Shown: one piece after another, positions 43,811-52,819 of the stretch | Numbering within the stretch: position 1 is the first letter of the stretch | Layout of the letters: each line of letters opens with the position of its first letter | NCBI GenBank assembly: GCA_002722295.1 | Contig: PBLF01000004.1 | Coordinates: forward strand, 22,965 to 86,964 | Reading direction: 5' to 3' | Length of the DNA stretch: 64,000 nucleotides | Source of the DNA: Stappia sp. | GTDB taxonomy: Bacteria; Pseudomonadota; Alphaproteobacteria; Rhizobiales; Stappiaceae | Program-made: the position numbers and the translations under genes | Notes under the pieces: generated by a model | What the model was told of the DNA's origin: nothing | Seen by the model: only the letters and a program-made list of their open reading frames with translations | Databases searched by the model: none

Positions 43811-45679
43811 TCATGCGAGCGTGTCGTCCTCCTCAAACGTGTCCCCGGCCAGAAATCCGCCCGACTGGCGCGCCCACAGATCCGCATAAAGCCCGCCGCG
43901 CGCCAGCAGTTCATCGTGGCTGCCGTCTTCCACGATGCGGCCTCCGTCCATGACGATGAGGCGGTCCATGGCGGCGATGGTGGACAGCCGGTGCGCGATG
44001 GCGATCACGGTCTTGCCTTCCATCAGTTCCGTCAGACTGTCCTGGATCGCCGCCTCGATCTCGGAATCGAGCGCCGACGTCGCCTCGTCGAGCACCAGGA
44101 TCGGCGCGTTCTTGAGCAGGACGCGCGCAATGGCGATGCGCTGCCGCTGCCCGCCCGAGAGCTTCACCCCGCGTTCGCCGACCCGCGCCTCGAGGCCCCG
44201 CCGCCCTGCGCTGTCGGTCAGTTCCGAGATGAAGCCGTCCGCATGGGCACGCCGCGCGGCCAGCCGCACCGCCTCCTCGTCCGCCCCCGAACGGCCCAGC
44301 GCGATGTTCTCGCGGATCGAACGGTGCAGCAGCGAGGTGTCCTGCGTGACGAGGCCGACAGCCGCGCGAAGACTGGCCTGGGTGACGGAGGAAACGTCCT
44401 GCCCGTCGATGGAGATGCGCCCACCCTCCAGATCGTGGAACCGCAGCAGCAGGTTGACCAGCGTCGACTTGCCCGCTCCCGAACGGCCCACGAGCCCCAC
44501 ACGCTCGCCCGGGCGGATCTCCAGGGACAGATCCTCGATCACCCCGCCCTTTTTGCCGTAGTGAAAGCGCACCCGGGAGAAGGAAATCGCGCCGTCGCGC
44601 ACCTCGAGCGGCCGCGCCCGGGGCCGGTCCGAGACGAACGCCTCGCGGGTGATGGTCTCCGCGCTGTCGGCAAGCGTGCCCAGCGCGCGGAACAGCCCGT
44701 TGAGCTGCCCGAGCAGCCGCCCGAGCAGCACGTTGAGCCGCAGCACCAGCCCGAGCACCAGCGCCACGTCGCCGGCGGTGATCGTCGCCGCGCGCCAGGC
44801 CATCACCACAAGCACGGCGATCGCCAGGATCATCACGCCCGAAATGACGCTCATGAGCGTGCGCACCGTGGTCAGCGTGCGCGTGAAGCCGCGGATCGCG
44901 ACAAGGAAGCGCCGGTAGACGTGGGCAAGCTCCTCGGTCTCGCGCGCCGTGTCGGTGAAGAGCTTGATCGTCTGGATGTTGCCGTAGGTATCGACGAAAC
45001 GCCCCGTGACGCCCGACGCCGCGTTCGCGCTCGCCTTCGCCTGCCCGCGCACGCGCGGCACGAAACGGACGGCAACGACAGTGAACAGCGCCAGCCACAA
45101 GGCCACCACGGCCCCGACCGCCGGATCGAGTGTCAGCAGCACGCCGAGCGTCGTCAGCGCGAAGACCAGGATGTACCAGATGATCTGCAACAGGCTGACC
45201 ATGAAGTCGCCGGCCGCCTGCCCCGACTGCCACACCTTCTGCGAGATCCGCCCTGCGAACTCGTCCTGAAAATAGGCCAGGGACTTGGCCATCACCTGCC
45301 GGTGCCCCTGAAAGCGCACCAGATTGAAGAACCCCGGCACCACCACCTGTTCCTCGACGAGCGCGCTGAGGGCCGCGACGAGCGGGCGGATGACCAGCAC
45401 CGTCAGGCCCATCAGGGCGAGCGGCCAGGCGTTGTCGGCGATGAAGGACACGCGCTCGCCCGCCTGCATCCGGTCGACCAGATCGCCGACGAAGACATAG
45501 AGCACCGCTTCCACCAGCGCCGTGATGCCGCCAAGCACCAGCATGGCAAGAAACGTCAGGCGCGCCTGCGAGACGAAGAACCACAGATAGCCGAAGGCCC
45601 CGCGTGGAGGGCCCTGCAAGGGAAGCGGCGCAAGCGGATCGATCCGGCGCTCGAACCAGGAAAAGACGCGATCGAACAC
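43811..45679 (-). CDS. ABC exporter half-transporter (fused TMD-NBD), copy B
   Basis: About 622 residues, same architecture as copy A: membrane domain, then Walker [10 protein letters not shown] (about residue 399), signature LSGGQRQR and Walker [13 protein letters not shown], all intact. The ATPase half matches copy A almost residue for residue, down to the C-terminal [15 protein letters not shown]; the membrane half is only distantly similar. The start is uncertain. I use a GTG at 45679, where VFDRVFSWFERRIDPL aligns with the start of copy A; a TTG at 45775 would add 32 proline-rich residues. Confidence 0.9.
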   Translation of the reverse strand: MFDRVFSWFERRIDPLAPLPLQGPPRGAFGYLWFFVSQARLTFLAMLVLGGITALVEAVLYVFVGDLVDRMQAGERVSFIADNAWPLALMGLTVLVIRPLVAALSALVEEQVVVPGFFNLVRFQGHRQVMAKSLAYFQDEFAGRISQKVWQSGQAAGDFMVSLLQIIWYILVFALTTLGVLLTLDPAVGAVVALWLALFTVVAVRFVPRVRGQAKASANAASGVTGRFVDTYGNIQTIKLFTDTARETEELAHVYRRFLVAIRGFTRTLTTVRTLMSVISGVMILAIAVLVVMAWRAATITAGDVALVLGLVLRLNVLLGRLLGQLNGLFRALGTLADSAETITREAFVSDRPRARPLEVRDGAISFSRVRFHYGKKGGVIEDLSLEIRPGERVGLVGRSGAGKSTLVNLLLRFHDLEGGRISIDGQDVSSVTQASLRAAVGLVTQDTSLLHRSIRENIALGRSGADEEAVRLAARRAHADGFISELTDSAGRRGLEARVGERGVKLSGGQRQRIAIARVLLKNAPILVLDEATSALDSEIEAAIQDSLTELMEGKTVIAIAHRLSTIAAMDRLIVMDGGRIVEDGSHDELLARGGLYADLWARQSGGFLAGDTFEEDDTLA

Positions 45680-45960
45680 CGCCTGAAGACCTTTCGGCTG
45701 GGGCTGGAGGACCCGCGGCGGATCCGGGGGGACGGACGGGCGGACCGGACCACGGCGCGGCGCGCACGCCGACAAGGGTAGCGTGGACGGCGCCTCCTGC
45801 CAGCCCCCCGCGACACCATCGCCCGCCTTTCCAGCGCTTTCGGAACCGCGCCGCCTCCTGCACCCGCCCCGTCATGAAACGGAGACACGCCGTGGATATG
45901 GGTCGCCGGTCAGGCCTTTCCGCCCGTCCGTCCCGCAATCCGCACGATACGGAGCCTCCC

Positions 45961-46854
45961 ATGTCCCACGCCGTCGGCTACAGCCTGCCGCTTTCCGCCC
46001 GCGAGGATCTTCCGCGCGCGCTCGACGAGGCCGCGGCCCATCGGGCGGACAGTGTCGAGCTTCCCGCCTTCGGCTGGGATCTGGTTGTAGGCGGACGCCT
46101 GCTTGAGGCGCGCGTCGAAGCGCTTGCCGAGGACCTCGTCGACCGCCCCTTCGGCTATTCGGTGCACGGCGTTCTGGGCGTCAACTTCATGGACGCGGCC
46201 GACCGGCTGCACCTGCACGACCGGGTCGCACGGGCCAACATCGAGATCGCGGCACGGCTCGGGGCGCGCCACCTTGTTCTTCACGCGGGGCTATGTCCGG
46301 ACGACGGTGCCCCGGCGATCACCGAGCGCTACGCCCGCCAGCGCGACCACCTGGCCAGGCTCGGCGACGTGGCCGGCGCGCGCGGCGTGGTGATCTGCGT
46401 GGAGAACGTCTTCTCGCTCGGCGGCCTGCACACGGCGACGCCCGCTCGCCTGGCCGAGGAGCTCGACCGCCTCGATCACCCGGCGGTGCGCGCCACCTTC
46501 GACATCAGCCACGGCGCGTTGCAATCGGCCATTGCCGGCGCCGACTTCCTGGAGGAAGCCGCCGCGCTCGCCCCCTTCGCCCGGCATCTGCACGTGCATG
46601 ACAGCTTCGCGCTGCCGTTCGATTTCTGGACCATGCACCCCAGCGAGCAGATGGCCTTCGGCATCGGCGACCTGCACATGCCTCTCGGCTGGGGCGACCT
46701 GCCGTTCGACCGTCTCGCGCGGACCTGCGCCTTCCCGAAGGACGCCGTGTTCAACATCGAACTGAATCCGCGCCACTGGAGCGAACTTGCCGAAACGCTC
46801 GCGGCCACGCGCGCCTTCGCGACGCTTGCGAGCCGCGCCGCGCACGAGAGCTGA
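45961..46854 (+). CDS. Sugar phosphate isomerase/epimerase-like TIM-barrel protein
   Basis: A 297-residue AP-endonuclease-2-type TIM barrel. Conserved metal-site features include VLHAGL, VICVENVFSLGG, FDISHG and LHVHDSF with their Glu, Asp and His residues. Relatives are xylose-isomerase-like sugar or inosose isomerases; endonuclease IV has the same fold, but the DNA-binding loops are not evident. GGAG six bases before the ATG supports the start. Divergent from ABC exporter copy B; trmL follows after 98 bases. Confidence 0.8.
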   Translation: MSHAVGYSLPLSAREDLPRALDEAAAHRADSVELPAFGWDLVVGGRLLEARVEALAEDLVDRPFGYSVHGVLGVNFMDAADRLHLHDRVARANIEIAARLGARHLVLHAGLCPDDGAPAITERYARQRDHLARLGDVAGARGVVICVENVFSLGGLHTATPARLAEELDRLDHPAVRATFDISHGALQSAIAGADFLEEAAALAPFARHLHVHDSFALPFDFWTMHPSEQMAFGIGDLHMPLGWGDLPFDRLARTCAFPKDAVFNIELNPRHWSELAETLAATRAFATLASRAAHES

Positions 46855-46952
46855 ACAGGACCGCGGGAAGGCGCTTGCGGCAGACGGCGGGCGACGGGCG
46901 CGCGATCTCCGGCTATGACGGAGAAACTCCTCCCGTGTCCGGATTTCGCCCC

Positions 46953-47420
46953 ATGCCCGATCTCGCCCTCTACCAGCCCGACATCCCGCAGAACACCGGC
47001 ACGATCCTGCGACTGTCCGCCTGCCTCGGCGTCGCGGTGCACCTGATCGAACCGGCCGGATTTCCCCTGTCCGACCACGCCTTGCGCCGCGCGGGAATGG
47101 ACTACCTGGAACGCGCCGCCCTCGTGCGGCATGTCACCTTCGAGGCCTTCGAGACCTGGCGGCGCGCGGAGGGCCGGAACCTGGTGCTTCTCACGACCGG
47201 CTCGAGCCGCCCCTACACGGAGCACGCCTTCTCGGGGCACGACATCCTGATGCTCGGGCGCGAATCCTCCGGCGTGCCGGACAGCGTTCATGCGCTTGCC
47301 GACGAGCGCGTCACCGTGCCGATGATGGAGGGAATGCGCTCGCTCAACGTGGCGGTCGCCGGTGCCATGGTGCTTGGAGAAGCGCTGCGCCAGACCGGCG
47401 CCTTTCCCCTGCCCGCCTGA
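46953..47420 (+). CDS. trmL: tRNA (cytidine(34)-2'-O)-methyltransferase
   Basis: A 155-residue SPOUT methyltransferase that 2'-O-methylates the wobble nucleotide of tRNA-Leu isoacceptors in E. coli. Typical segments: [33 protein letters not shown] and the knot motif [20 protein letters not shown] (given here in part). Minimal single-domain length as in the family. The ATG at 46953 is preferred; a GTG at 46935 is possible. Confidence 0.94.
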   Translation: MPDLALYQPDIPQNTGTILRLSACLGVAVHLIEPAGFPLSDHALRRAGMDYLERAALVRHVTFEAFETWRRAEGRNLVLLTTGSSRPYTEHAFSGHDILMLGRESSGVPDSVHALADERVTVPMMEGMRSLNVAVAGAMVLGEALRQTGAFPLPA

Positions 47421-47514
47421 GACCGCACCCTCCTCGCCCCTTTTCCAGGCGGCGCGCATCTGCCATGAAGCGCATGAGCCAAGCGACGATGCGATCAGCA
47501 AGGACGGCAGGACG

Positions 47515-48453
47515 ATGAGCGAGCAGACGCCGAAGGACCAGCGCGGCGGGGCGATTCCCGACGGTATCGAGGCAAAGAAGGCCGAGGCCCGGGCGTGGTT
47601 CGAGAGCCTGCGCGACCGGATCTGCGCGGCCTTCGAACAGATCGAGGACGAGGCGCGCGAGCACGCGGCCCTGCCCGGAGAGCTTGCCGCCGCACCGGCG
47701 GGCCGCTTCGAACGCTCACCCTGGGAGCGCACGGATTCCTCCGGCGCCAAGGGCGGCGGCGGCGTGATGTCGATCATGAAGGGCCGGGTCTTCGAGAAGG
47801 TCGGCGTGCATGTCTCCACCGTGCACGGCGAGTTCTCGCCCGAGTTTCGTGGCCAGATCCCCGGCGCCTCGGAAGATCCGCGCTTCTGGGCCTCCGGCAT
47901 CTCGCTCATCGCGCACATGCACAATCCGCATGTCCCGGCGGTGCACATGAACACGCGCATGGTCGTGACGACACGCCAGTGGTTCGGAGGCGGCGCGGAC
48001 CTGACACCGGTGCTCGACGCCCGGCGCACCCAGGAGGATGCCGACACGGTCGCCTTCCACAAGGCGATGGAGGCGGCCTGCGCGCCCCACGCGGTCGCGG
48101 ACTACCCGCGCTACAAGGCGTGGTGCGACGACTATTTCTTCCTGAAGCACCGCAACGAGGCGCGCGGCGTCGGCGGCATCTTCTACGACTATCTCAACTC
48201 CGGCGACTGGGAGAAGGACTTCGCCTTCACCCGCGACGTGGGGCTTTCCTTCCTCGACATCTACCCCCGACTGGTTCGCGCCAACTACGCGACCCCGTGG
48301 GGCGAGGCCGAGCGCGAGGAACAGCTCGTGCGGCGCGGCCGCTACGTCGAATACAACCTGCTCTACGATCGCGGCACGATCTTCGGGCTGAAGACGGGCG
48401 GCAACGTCGCCTCGATCCTGTCGTCCATGCCGCCGGTCGTGAAATGGCCGTGA
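47515..48453 (+). CDS. hemF: Oxygen-dependent coproporphyrinogen III oxidase
   Basis: Cytosolic haem-synthesis enzyme of 312 residues, decarboxylating coproporphyrinogen III with O2. Landmarks: [22 protein letters not shown] (in part), the [15 protein letters not shown] segment with conserved His, [10 protein letters not shown] and FGLKTGG near the C-terminus. AGGA precedes the ATG at 47515. Eleven bases before the AAA ATPase gene. Presence of HemF fits an aerobic organism with cytochrome bc1. Confidence 0.97.
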   Translation: MSEQTPKDQRGGAIPDGIEAKKAEARAWFESLRDRICAAFEQIEDEAREHAALPGELAAAPAGRFERSPWERTDSSGAKGGGGVMSIMKGRVFEKVGVHVSTVHGEFSPEFRGQIPGASEDPRFWASGISLIAHMHNPHVPAVHMNTRMVVTTRQWFGGGADLTPVLDARRTQEDADTVAFHKAMEAACAPHAVADYPRYKAWCDDYFFLKHRNEARGVGGIFYDYLNSGDWEKDFAFTRDVGLSFLDIYPRLVRANYATPWGEAEREEQLVRRGRYVEYNLLYDRGTIFGLKTGGNVASILSSMPPVVKWP

Positions 48454-48464
48454 GCTGACACGCC

Positions 48465-49583
48465 ATGAGCCTGCCGCCGCTTGTCTCCGTCGGGATCGGC
48501 AACTATCGCTCGATCCGCAGCCTGCATCTGCCCGTCGGCGCGCTCAATGTCTTCGTCGGGCTGAACGGCACCGGAAAGACAAACCTCTACAGTGCCCTTG
48601 CGCTCCTGCGCGAGGCAGCGCAAGGGCGCATCACGCGGGCGATCGCGGAAGATGGCGGAGTGGCAAGCGTGCTGTGGGCGGGAGAACGGCGCAAGGGCCG
48701 GCCCGTGCGCCTGGACCTTTCCGCAAGGCTCGGCGACCTGTCCTATTCGATTGCCGTCGGCCTGCCCAAGCTCGGATCCGACGCGGCGCTGCCGCTGGAA
48801 CCGCTGGTCAAGGAAGAGCGGCTGGCGCTGACCGGCGGCAGGCGCGACGTGGTGCTGATGGAACGTGCCGGACCGACGGCGACCCTGCGCGCCGCAGACG
48901 GCAGACGCATCACCTATGCCAATGAGCTTCTGGGGTCCGAAACCGCGCTGTTCGCCTTTCGCGACGGCGCCCGCTTTCCCGAGCTCGACATCATCCGCCG
49001 CGCACTTGCCGACTGGCGCTTCCATCACGGCTTCCGCACCGACCGAGAAGCGCCCCTGCGCCGTCCCGCGCTTGCCCTGACGACCCCGACGCTTGCCGCC
49101 GACGGGTCCGATCTCGCCGCCGTCTTCGCGACCTTGAGCGCAGTACGCGGCGACACCCACGCGCTCGACGCCGCCATCGAGGACGCCTTCCCCGGAACAC
49201 GGCTCGAAATCTCCGTGGAGGGCGCCAACGCGCACTTCGCCCTGCGCTACCCCGACCTGCCGCGCGCGTTCGCCGCGCACGAACTGTCGGACGGCACCCT
49301 CAATTACCTGGCGCTGATGGGCGCGCTGCTGGCCTATCGCCTGCCCGCCTTCGTGGCGCTCAACGAACCGGAGGCAAGCCTGCATCCGGACCTGCTGGAG
49401 CCGCTCGCTCGCGTGGTCGCGCGCGCCTGCGAACGCACCCAGGTCTGGATCGTCACGCATTCCGAGCGCTTCGCCGATGCGCTGGAGCGCGAAGCCGGCG
49501 GCGTGCCGCGCCGGATCGTCAAGGAGCGCGGCGAGACGCACATCGAGGGCCTGAGCGTGACCGGGCAGTTTCTCGACGACTAG
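48465..49583 (+). CDS. AAA family ATPase (AAA_21/ABC-ATPase-like), function unknown
   Basis: A 372-residue SMC/RecF-like P-loop ATPase. Walker A is GLNGTGKT (32-39), the signature helix ELSDGTLNYLALMGALL, Walker B FVALNEPEASLHPD and a switch region VTHSERFADAL. There is no coiled-coil insertion and no TOPRIM nuclease domain, so it is not an OLD nuclease. No partner gene is adjacent; it follows hemF by 11 bases on the same strand. A role in repair or defence cannot be read from sequence. Confidence 0.8.
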   Translation: MSLPPLVSVGIGNYRSIRSLHLPVGALNVFVGLNGTGKTNLYSALALLREAAQGRITRAIAEDGGVASVLWAGERRKGRPVRLDLSARLGDLSYSIAVGLPKLGSDAALPLEPLVKEERLALTGGRRDVVLMERAGPTATLRAADGRRITYANELLGSETALFAFRDGARFPELDIIRRALADWRFHHGFRTDREAPLRRPALALTTPTLAADGSDLAAVFATLSAVRGDTHALDAAIEDAFPGTRLEISVEGANAHFALRYPDLPRAFAAHELSDGTLNYLALMGALLAYRLPAFVALNEPEASLHPDLLEPLARVVARACERTQVWIVTHSERFADALEREAGGVPRRIVKERGETHIEGLSVTGQFLDD

Positions 49584-49599
49584 AGATCCGGTCCGGCAC

Positions 49600-50826
49600 T
49601 CAGGAGGCCGGTGCCAGCGCCTCCGCCAGAAGAGCGTCGCGTCCGAGCGAGAACCCGCTGTCGCGCCACGCCGAACGCGCCCGCTCCAGCCGCACGCCCA
49701 CGTCGGGGCCGGCGGAAAGCCCCGCCTCCAGCAGATCCCGCCCCTTGAGCGGAAACTCGGGCACCGGCGTCTCGCGCAGAAGCGTCAGCGTCCGGCGCTC
49801 GGGCACGGACAGCCAGCGCGCGGAGGCAAGAAGCACGCCGTCGAACGCCGCGTCCCGGCCATGAGCCTCGAGCAGGATGGCAACTTCCTCCTGCGTGGCC
49901 GTCATGGTCACGATCATCCGGGCAACGGGATCCTCGGCCACCCTTGCGGCGGAGAACATGCGTTCGCGTTCCGCATTGGACAGCCGCAGCCGCCCGGCAA
50001 TGCCCTCAAGGTCGCGCCGCCCCGCGAGGGCCGCCAGGCAAAGCGCCGGCGCCCGCGTTTCCTCGGCAAGCGCATCGAACCCGCGCAGCGCGGCGAAGGT
50101 GGCCAGATCCGCCGTTTCGCCAAGAACCGCCTCCAGGATGCCGCACCTGGCCATGACCTGAAGCGTGGCAAGCGCGCCGGGCGCGACAACCAGCTTGCGC
50201 ATCTCCTGGCCCACCCGTTCCGCCGACAGCAGCGACAGGCCTTCCACCTCGGCGGCAGCGGCGGCGAGCCCCTCGACATCGGGCGATCCCTCGCCGTACT
50301 GGGCATGGAAACGGAAGAACCGCAGGATGCGCAGGTAATCCTCGCGGATGCGCTGGTGCGGGTCGCCGATGAAACGCACACGCCGCGCCTGGAGGTCGCC
50401 GAGACCGCCAAGCGGGTCGTGCAGCCCCCCGTGCCGGTCGACATAAAGCGCGTTCATGGTGAAGTCCCGCCGCGCGGCGTCATGCGTCCAGCTTCGCCCG
50501 AAACGCACCGTTGCCGCGCGCCCGTGGGTTTCCACGTCCTCGCGCAGGGTCGTCACCTCGAAGGGCTGGCCGTGGCTCACCACGGTCACCGTGCCGTGGT
50601 CGATGCCGGTGGGCACGGGCTTCAGTCCCGCCGCCCGGGCACGCTCGACAACCTGTTCCGGCAGGGCGGTGGTCGCGAGGTCGATATCGGACACGGGCAG
50701 GCCCAGCAGCGTGTTGCGCACGGCCCCGCCGACCGCGCGCACGGTGTCGCCATCGCGCTCGAGCGCGTCGAACACGGCAACAAGGGCCGGAGCGTCCAGC
50801 CAGTCGGCATCGAGCTTGGAGGTCAT
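49600..50826 (-). CDS. cca: CCA tRNA nucleotidyltransferase
   Basis: Class II nucleotidyltransferase of 408 residues adding or repairing the 3' CCA of tRNAs (could also be a poly(A) polymerase-like relative). Head domain: VGGAVRNTLLGLPVSDIDLAT with the catalytic DxD; next RDFTMNALYVDRHGGLHDPLGG (in part) and RIREDYLRILRFFRFHAQYG (in part), the motif regions of the head and neck. Eight bases behind the DUF6111 gene in a four-gene minus-strand run. Confidence 0.93.
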   Translation of the reverse strand: MTSKLDADWLDAPALVAVFDALERDGDTVRAVGGAVRNTLLGLPVSDIDLATTALPEQVVERARAAGLKPVPTGIDHGTVTVVSHGQPFEVTTLREDVETHGRAATVRFGRSWTHDAARRDFTMNALYVDRHGGLHDPLGGLGDLQARRVRFIGDPHQRIREDYLRILRFFRFHAQYGEGSPDVEGLAAAAAEVEGLSLLSAERVGQEMRKLVVAPGALATLQVMARCGILEAVLGETADLATFAALRGFDALAEETRAPALCLAALAGRRDLEGIAGRLRLSNAERERMFSAARVAEDPVARMIVTMTATQEEVAILLEAHGRDAAFDGVLLASARWLSVPERRTLTLLRETPVPEFPLKGRDLLEAGLSAGPDVGVRLERARSAWRDSGFSLGRDALLAEALAPAS

Positions 50827-50833
50827 GGCCGGC

Positions 50834-51094
50834 CTATTCGTAGTGCCCGGGGATCAGCACGCCGTCGCGCAGTTCCGCCGGCTTGTAGACCTTGCCCTCG
50901 GGCAGGCCTTCCTCCTGGGCGAGCATCACGAGCCCACCGATCGCCAGCGCGAGACCGGCCATCACGAGCCACGGCATCGGGCCCTTGCGCCAGTTCTCCG
51001 AGGTCTGGGCCTTTTTCGTCAGATACAGCCAGATCGCAAAGCCGATGAACGGCAGGGAGAACAGGAGAAGCTGGACAAGAATGACACGCAGCAT
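50834..51094 (-). CDS. DUF6111 family small membrane protein
   Basis: An 86-residue protein with two membrane helices (about 6-24, LVQLLLFSLPFIGFAIWLYL, and about 41-58, MPWLVMAGLALAIGGLVML) and a C-terminal soluble tail. Function unknown. It overlaps the CoA pyrophosphatase stop by one base and precedes cca by seven, an order that recurs in Hyphomicrobiales. Confidence 0.8.
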   Translation of the reverse strand: MLRVILVQLLLFSLPFIGFAIWLYLTKKAQTSENWRKGPMPWLVMAGLALAIGGLVMLAQEEGLPEGKVYKPAELRDGVLIPGHYE

Positions 51095-51762
51095 CAGCGA
51101 TAGACCGTATCGTAGAGGAGCCTCAGGATTCCGGCGGTGACGCCCCAGATATAGCGTTCCCCGAAGGGCATGGCATAGAAGTATCTGGGCTTTCCGTCGA
51201 GCATGCGCGAACTGCGCTGGTGATTGGCGTCGTTCATGAGAAAGGCGAGAGGCACCTCGAAGACATCCGCCACCTCGTCGGGATTGGCGACGAACCGCGC
51301 CGAGGTATCGACAAGGCCGACCACCGGAGCGACCCGGTAGCCCGACCCCGTCAGATAGGTGGGAAGCACGCCGGCCGGCATCACTAGGGAGGGTGAAAGG
51401 CCGATCTCCTCCTCCGCCTCGCGCAGCGCGGCGGCGACGGGACCGCCATCGCCCTCGTCGATCTTGCCGCCCGGCAACGAGATCTGTCCCGCATGGCTGG
51501 CGAGATGATCGGTGCGTTGGGTGAGCACCACCGCCGGACCGTTCGAGCGATCGATCACCGGGATGAGAACCGCCGCATCTCGAGGGGCGCGACGTGCATG
51601 GGCAAAGGGTCCCATGTCCGGATTGAGGATGTGGTCGCCGACCTCACCGCGCACGGCCCCGGCGATGCGCGCCTGGGCCAGGTTGACGAAATCCTCCGCC
51701 GAGGCGAGCGGATCGCGGCCCGTGTCGGACATCAGGCCCGGATGCTCGCCGGCGAGTGTCAT
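51094..51762 (-). CDS. CoA pyrophosphatase-like NUDIX hydrolase
   Basis: A 222-residue NUDIX protein. The box is complete: GGKIDEGDGGPVAAALREA followed by EEEIGL. The segment HAGQISLPGGK just before it is typical of the CoA-cleaving NudL/YeaB group. Likely hydrolyses CoA or related pyrophosphates. Its start overlaps the DUF1285 stop by four bases and its stop overlaps DUF6111 by one, so the run is a tightly coupled operon. Confidence 0.9.
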   Translation of the reverse strand: MTLAGEHPGLMSDTGRDPLASAEDFVNLAQARIAGAVRGEVGDHILNPDMGPFAHARRAPRDAAVLIPVIDRSNGPAVVLTQRTDHLASHAGQISLPGGKIDEGDGGPVAAALREAEEEIGLSPSLVMPAGVLPTYLTGSGYRVAPVVGLVDTSARFVANPDEVADVFEVPLAFLMNDANHQRSSRMLDGKPRYFYAMPFGERYIWGVTAGILRLLYDTVYR

Positions 51763-52397
51763 CGCGCGCCCTCCCCGACGGCTGAAAACGCGTCCCGTGC
51801 GATCATGCCGCCCCCTGCGCTTGCGGGAAAGAAAACACCGTTGCTCCAGGCACCGAGCACGGCTTCGCCGCCAATCTCCTCCTCGCGGAAGTGCTCGGCA
51901 AGCTGGTAGAGCAGCGGCCGCGACAGCAGCGCGTCGAGCCGTCCGCGCACCCGCACGTAGGGCTTCAGCCCGCCGGTTTGCGCCTCGTCCTCGAACCGCA
52001 GCGGCGTGTCGGGACCGACCTCGACCACATCGCCCACATTGGTGCGCAGCGTCAGCCGCTGGTCGCGGCCCTCGCCTTGCGCATGAAGCTCGACGGCGAG
52101 GAAGGGGGCGTCCTCCACCGTGATTCGCACCCGCTCGACCGGGGTCACGAGATAGTGATGACCATCCTCGTCGCGCCGAAGAACGGTGGAAAAGAGGCGC
52201 ACGAGCCGCTCGCGCCCGATCGGCCCGCCTTCGTAGAACCAGCGTCCGTCGGCCGCGATCCGCATGTCGATCTCGCCGCAGTAGGGCGGGTCCCAGCGCT
52301 CGACCGGCGCCGGTCCGCGCGCGGAGCCGGCCCGCGCCATGAGCGCGGCCAGCCCCTCGGGCAGGGTTTCCTTCGCTCCCGCGTTCGCGTTGGACAT
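51759..52397 (-). CDS. DUF1285 domain-containing protein
   Basis: A 212-residue protein of unknown function with the DUF1285 core: CGEIDMRIAADGRWFYEGGPI, LVRLFSTVLRRDEDG and a later PLRFED... LKPYVRVRGRL stretch. Beta-rich, cytosolic, no catalytic motif evident. GGGAG five bases upstream fixes the ATG at 52397; the frame extends upstream to 52574 without support. First gene of the DUF1285-NUDIX-DUF6111-cca unit. Confidence 0.87.
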   Translation of the reverse strand: MSNANAGAKETLPEGLAALMARAGSARGPAPVERWDPPYCGEIDMRIAADGRWFYEGGPIGRERLVRLFSTVLRRDEDGHHYLVTPVERVRITVEDAPFLAVELHAQGEGRDQRLTLRTNVGDVVEVGPDTPLRFEDEAQTGGLKPYVRVRGRLDALLSRPLLYQLAEHFREEEIGGEAVLGAWSNGVFFPASAGGGMIARDAFSAVGEGAR

Positions 52398-52612
52398 CAC
52401 CACTCCCGTTCGTTCCTCATCAGCCCTGGCCACGCTCGTCCGTCCGACCTGGTCCGGCGCCTTGCATCTGCCGGAAATTTGCATGGCGCGACTGTCGACG
52501 CCACACTCGCCGTTCCCGGAACGCTTGTCGTCGCCATTATTTGGCCCATACCGTGTCATGTCATGAGCTATCATGGAAACCGGGCCGCGCCGAGAGGCCA
52601 GGACGGCTTCCC

Positions 52613-52644
52613 GGAGTGATCACGGGCCGGAATGATCACGGGCC
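52613..52644. repeat. Two tandem 16-bp repeats upstream of the MoxR operon
   Basis: GGAGTGATCACGGGCC (52613-52628) is followed directly by GGAATGATCACGGGCC (52629-52644), differing at one base. Each holds the palindrome TGATCA. The head-to-tail arrangement about 180 bases before moxR could be a regulator binding array. Confidence 0.6.
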
Positions 52645-52690
52645 ACACGGCAAGCCGGCGGGCGCTGGCGGACCCTGCCAGCGAATATGG

Positions 52691-52714
52691 GGTTTGACGA
52701 AACGCTTTCAAACC
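52691..52714. promoter_or_regulatory. Inverted repeat upstream of moxR
   Basis: Seven-base perfect arms GGTTTGA (52691-52697) and TCAAACC (52708-52714) separated by ten bases, 105 bases before the MoxR start codon. Confidence 0.45.
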
Positions 52715-52819
52715 GGTGTCGTCGACCAGGCGTAGCAACGAGAAGCGGATGTTCCCTCGCCGGAATGCCGCGAGACGGGTCCCGGGCACCGCGCCCGGTC
52801 AAGAGGAGGCAGGACTGGC

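Larger units (their letters stand above)
52398..52819. other. Divergent promoter region between DUF1285 and MoxR operons
   Basis: 422 bases with no convincing gene. It holds a 16-base tandem repeat (52613-52644), a seven-base inverted repeat (52691-52714) and otherwise mixed sequence. Two divergent operons, DUF1285 to the left and MoxR to the right, must start here; I could not assign -35/-10 boxes with confidence. Confidence 0.5.
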
